The notes under the pieces: model-generated
Database searches by the model: none
Told to the model about the DNA's origin: nothing
What the model saw: only the letters and a program-made list of their open reading frames with translations
Part shown: positions 61,043-64,000 of the stretch, piece after piece
Position numbering within the stretch: the stretch's first letter is position 1
Layout of the letters: each line of letters starts with the position of its first letter
Made by a program: the position numbers and the translations under genes
Origin: Ruoffia tabacinasalis
GTDB taxonomy: Bacteria > Bacillota > Bacilli > Lactobacillales > Aerococcaceae
Assembly (NCBI RefSeq): GCF_042652985.1
Contig: NZ_JBHSHQ010000050.1
Coordinates: 1-64,000, forward strand
Length of the DNA: 64,000 nucleotides
Reading direction: 5' to 3'

Positions 61043-63376
61043 GTGAAGTTCAATATGGCACAGTTTGATTGGCAAATCAGACCAGAGTTTAATAGAGACG
61101 CTTCCAAAAGTATTTCAGACAATAATGAAACAACATTTAGTTCAACTTTTTTACGCCTATGTTCAATTAGAGGTATCACAAGTACAGAAGAGTTAATTGA
61201 GAAAACAAATCAAAAACCTCAACTTTATCATGATCCTTTTTTACTATTTGAGATGGACAAAACAATCGAACGCATTCAAAAAGCGATTGAAGAATTTGAA
61301 CCGATATTAATCTATGGAGATTATGATGCAGATGGTATTACCAGTACATTGATAATGTATGAGACTTTAGAGACTATTGGGGCCAATGTCCATTATTATT
61401 TACCAAACCGCTTAACGGACGGTTATGGGCCAAATAAAGCACGTTGGAGTGAGTTGGTTGACGAATTAGATATTCGATTAATCATTACTGTTGATAATGG
61501 TGTGGCTGGTTTTGAAGCTGTGGATGCAATGAATGATATAGGTGTGGATTGTATTATTACTGATCACCATGAATTACAAAGTGAATTACCGAATGCATTC
61601 TCAATTATTCATCCAAAACATCCTTCAGGTCAATATCCTTTCCCAGAATTAAGTGGGGCAGGGGTTGCTTTGAAAGTAGTCAGTGCCTTGTTAGGTGAAG
61701 TTCCGACAGAAGCAGTTGAATTGGCAGCAATCGGTACGGTGGCAGATATGGTGTCTTTAACGGATGAAAACCGAACAATCGTATTAAGTGGATTGACTCT
61801 AATTAAAGATTCAATGCGCGTTGGTTTACAATTATTATTACAAAATGAAAAAGTTAATTTAGATAACTTAACGAGTGAGACAATTGGCTTTATTATCGGC
61901 CCACGTTTGAATGCGGTAGGTCGATTAGGTGATCCGACGCCGGGCTTAGAGTTATTGAAAACATTAGATATTTCTGAAGCGGAATCGTTATTAGAAATAG
62001 TGAATGAAAAAAATCGTGAAAGAAAATCTATCACCGAAAACATTACTAGAGAAATTGAAAATCGTATGGCTCAGTATGAATCGATTCCAAATATTATTAT
62101 TGAAGCAGATAAAGATTGGCCTGCCGGAGTCTTAGGGATTGCTGCAAGTCGTTTGGTTAAAAAATACCAAAGACCAGCGATTGTCTTCCAATACATAGAA
62201 GAGAAAAAGCAATATAAAGGAAGTTCAAGAAGTGTCTCTAAGATAAATATCTTCGAAGAACTCGTTAAACAAAATGAGTACCTGACTCACTTCGGTGGAC
62301 ATAGTCAAGCAGCAGGGTTAACGATTGATGAAGAGAATTGGGAAGACTTTAAACAAAGCATTCACAAAAGTTTTGAGCACTATACTGAATTACTAAACGA
62401 ACCTGAGCCAATTGTGATTGATATGCCGTTAAGCGTGAATGAAATGACGATTGACTTTATTAATGAAGTGAATTTATTAGGACCTTTCGGTACGGATAAT
62501 CCTAAACCGCAATTTATGGTCAAGGATGCTCATATTAATACAATCAGATTTATTGGTGCAGATAAAAATCATGTCAAGCTAGCCCTTAAACAAACGAATA
62601 GCCAAGCCGAATTACAAGCCATAGGCTTTGGTAAGGCAGAGCAAGCTGAAGGGTTAGAGAACGGCAGTGTTGTGTCTGTCGTCGGTGAGTTAGATATTAA
62701 CGAATGGAATGGGAATCGTCTTCCACAGTTAATGCTGAAAGATATGGGTGTCAATGGTTCTCAATGGTTAGATTATCGCTCAAGTAAGATTCATAAAGAT
62801 TTGTTAAGTATAGACAAAGCCTTATATGTATTCTCCCATCAACCAATTGCAGATTATATGACCAAGCAATTGAATGGTGCACCCGTTGTATTATATGAGA
62901 ATGTCTCTGAAGTTAATTTAGCCCAATATAATAACCTCATCGTAATGGAACCACCCATTCAATTACAACAACTGAAAGAGATAGTGAATGCGCAAGCTTG
63001 GTCGAAAGTCTATCTAGGATCATTTGTTCAGGAATCGAAATATATGGCAGGCATTCCTACTCGAGAAGAATTTATTAATCTGTATAAATATGTCTTTGCC
63101 AAGCAAGAATTCACATATAAGACAGAATTCGAAAGTATAACAAAATCATTAAATTTACACCCTGTAAAATTAAAAGGGATGTTTTTGATGTTTTTGGAAG
63201 CAGAATTTGTTACAATTAAGAATGGTCGGTTAGAGTTTAATAAAGATGCAACAAATAATAAAATTGATTTACCTCATTTAAAGACATTTATTCAATATGA
63301 AAGTGAATATAAGTCAGAGGCTTTATTAAATTATCAGCCGTTAGACGCTATTAAAGATTATTTTGAAGGGAATTAA
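61043..63376 (+). CDS. recJ: Single-stranded-DNA-specific exonuclease RecJ
   Basis: A 5'-3' exonuclease of recombination and base excision repair. The 777-residue product has the DHH-domain motifs GDYDADGITST (about 92-102), DNGVAGFEA, DHHEL (about 174-178) and GTVADMVSL, then DHHA1 with SGRSVS-like SSRSVSKINI and FGGHSQAAG, then the long C-terminal extension of Gram-positive RecJ. A GTG start at 61043 is followed by an in-frame ATG at 61055; either is possible. Confidence 0.94.
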   Translation: MKFNMAQFDWQIRPEFNRDASKSISDNNETTFSSTFLRLCSIRGITSTEELIEKTNQKPQLYHDPFLLFEMDKTIERIQKAIEEFEPILIYGDYDADGITSTLIMYETLETIGANVHYYLPNRLTDGYGPNKARWSELVDELDIRLIITVDNGVAGFEAVDAMNDIGVDCIITDHHELQSELPNAFSIIHPKHPSGQYPFPELSGAGVALKVVSALLGEVPTEAVELAAIGTVADMVSLTDENRTIVLSGLTLIKDSMRVGLQLLLQNEKVNLDNLTSETIGFIIGPRLNAVGRLGDPTPGLELLKTLDISEAESLLEIVNEKNRERKSITENITREIENRMAQYESIPNIIIEADKDWPAGVLGIAASRLVKKYQRPAIVFQYIEEKKQYKGSSRSVSKINIFEELVKQNEYLTHFGGHSQAAGLTIDEENWEDFKQSIHKSFEHYTELLNEPEPIVIDMPLSVNEMTIDFINEVNLLGPFGTDNPKPQFMVKDAHINTIRFIGADKNHVKLALKQTNSQAELQAIGFGKAEQAEGLENGSVVSVVGELDINEWNGNRLPQLMLKDMGVNGSQWLDYRSSKIHKDLLSIDKALYVFSHQPIADYMTKQLNGAPVVLYENVSEVNLAQYNNLIVMEPPIQLQQLKEIVNAQAWSKVYLGSFVQESKYMAGIPTREEFINLYKYVFAKQEFTYKTEFESITKSLNLHPVKLKGMFLMFLEAEFVTIKNGRLEFNKDATNNKIDLPHLKTFIQYESEYKSEALLNYQPLDAIKDYFEGN

Positions 63377-63384
63377 ATAACTAA

Positions 63385-63897
63385 ATGAACTTAAACGATT
63401 ATATTGCTTCAATCGAAGATTATCCAAAGGAAGGTGTAACGTTTCGCGATATTACACCATTAATGGCAAATGGACCTGCTTTTGCGCAAGCAACACAAGA
63501 AATTGTGGACTATGCAAGAGAAGTAGGGGCTGAAGTTGCTGTTGGACCTGAAGCGCGTGGGTTTATCGTGGGATGTCCTGTTGCTTACGCAATGGAAATT
63601 GGCTTTGCGCCAGTTCGTAAAAAAGGGAAATTACCTCGTGAAATCATTGAAGTAGAATACGAACTTGAATATGGTACTGACGTATTAACGATGCATAAAG
63701 ATGCAATTACACCTGGTCAAAAAGTTGTCATTATCGATGATTTATTAGCAACAGGTGGTACGGTTAAAGCTACAATCGACTTAGTTGAAAAACTAGGTGG
63801 AGAAGTTGTAGGAATTGCATTCTTAATTGAATTGAAAGAATTAAACGGTAGAGAAAAAATTGAAGGTTATAACTATAAAGCTTTAATGCAATACTAA
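63385..63897 (+). CDS. apt: Adenine phosphoribosyltransferase
   Basis: It salvages adenine to AMP with PRPP. The 170-residue product has the opening LNDYIASIEDYPKEGV, FRDITPLM, GPEARGF and the PRPP-binding VVIIDDLLATGGT (about 115-127). No strong ribosome binding site is visible before the ATG 9 nt after recJ, so it may be translated by coupling. The recJ-apt order (with rsh elsewhere) is common in lactic acid bacteria. Confidence 0.96.
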   Translation: MNLNDYIASIEDYPKEGVTFRDITPLMANGPAFAQATQEIVDYAREVGAEVAVGPEARGFIVGCPVAYAMEIGFAPVRKKGKLPREIIEVEYELEYGTDVLTMHKDAITPGQKVVIIDDLLATGGTVKATIDLVEKLGGEVVGIAFLIELKELNGREKIEGYNYKALMQY

Positions 63898-63925
63898 TAT
63901 CTACTCTTTACTTTAAAATTCAAAA

Positions 63926-63962
63926 AAATCCGAACTCTACTATAGTGTTCGGATTTCGTTTT
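63926..63962 (+). terminator. Terminator after apt
   Basis: AAATCCGAAC pairs with GTTCGGATTT around an 11-nt loop, then CGTTTT. The remaining 38 bp to the window end show nothing else. Confidence 0.8.
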
Positions 63963-64000
63963 AATTAATATATTTTAAATCTAAAATTCACGGTATAAGC

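Noticed and set aside
1..64000. CRISPR arrays, tRNA or rRNA genes, prophage or toxin-antitoxin modules.
   Set aside because: I read both strands for spaced direct repeats, cloverleaf ends, phage structural genes and small paired toxin-antitoxin frames and saw none. The only regular direct repeats are the Pho box and the IS21 end repeats.

Overview
The window looks like the chromosome of a low-GC Gram-positive bacterium of the order Lactobacillales, with an Aerococcaceae/Carnobacteriaceae-like gene repertoire. This rests on AT-rich codon use, T-box leaders on tRNA synthetase operons, type-B RNase P RNA beside gpsB, CcpA, a DUF3013 gene before prmA, the class A PBP, OatA-like acyltransferase and GpsB cell-wall set, and the rpsU-yqeY / phoH-pgpH-ybeY-dgkA-era-recO-glyQS order. 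The genus cannot be fixed from sequence alone. Almost everything is core housekeeping; the only clearly mobile part is the first 4.2 kb.

Layout. 1-4236: an IS21-family element (istA intact, istB losing its family-like C-terminus near the window edge) followed by an IS1182-like element whose transposase is broken by one in-frame TAA and whose outer end lies about 6 bp from the rnhC stop. 4242-8717: rnhC (minus) divergent from zapA-cvpA-mutS2. 8813-14161: trxA, a pyridoxal-kinase-like gene, a large unrecognised membrane protein, and an ABC exporter whose permease carries an in-frame TAA. 14358-16303: murI-rdgB-yfcE overlapping operon. 16343-19744: mscS (minus), DUF948 and YtxH envelope-stress-type proteins, ccpA with a possible cre. 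20011-24727 (minus): a very long class A PBP and trhO. 24911-29896: lipid kinase behind a striking inverted repeat, a DUF2187 protein, a TPR-like protein, an RNase H-like gene, rlmL-type methyltransferase, rnpB and gpsB.

30254-36017: DUF3013-prmA-rsmE-deoC, then rsh (ppGpp) and dtd. 36074-37453: secreted amidase (minus). 37731-42032: T-box leader, hisS-aspS, nfo. 42097-44293: PPDK regulatory protein (minus), Fur-family regulator, rpsU, yqeY. 44390-46402: secreted phosphoesterase (minus) behind a textbook Pho box. 46542-52346: phoH-pgpH-ybeY-dgkA-era-recO. 52343-56889: Gly T-box, glyQ-glyS, obgE. 56898-63897: OatA-like acyltransferase, rnz, SDR, lapA-like, recJ, apt.

The most interesting signals are regulatory and translational rather than a new gene cluster. 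They are: a hisS-aspS T-box whose specifier GACAC holds both an Asp and a His codon; four TTTACA repeats at exact 11-bp spacing in front of the phosphoesterase; two secreted-protein genes that appear to start at AUC or AUA; two genes interrupted by a single in-frame TAA; a perfect 14-12-14 inverted repeat around the lipid-kinase -10; and a 16-bp perfect inverted repeat inside the PBP coding region. I did not find a CRISPR array, tRNA gene, prophage, or a recognisable undescribed multi-gene system.
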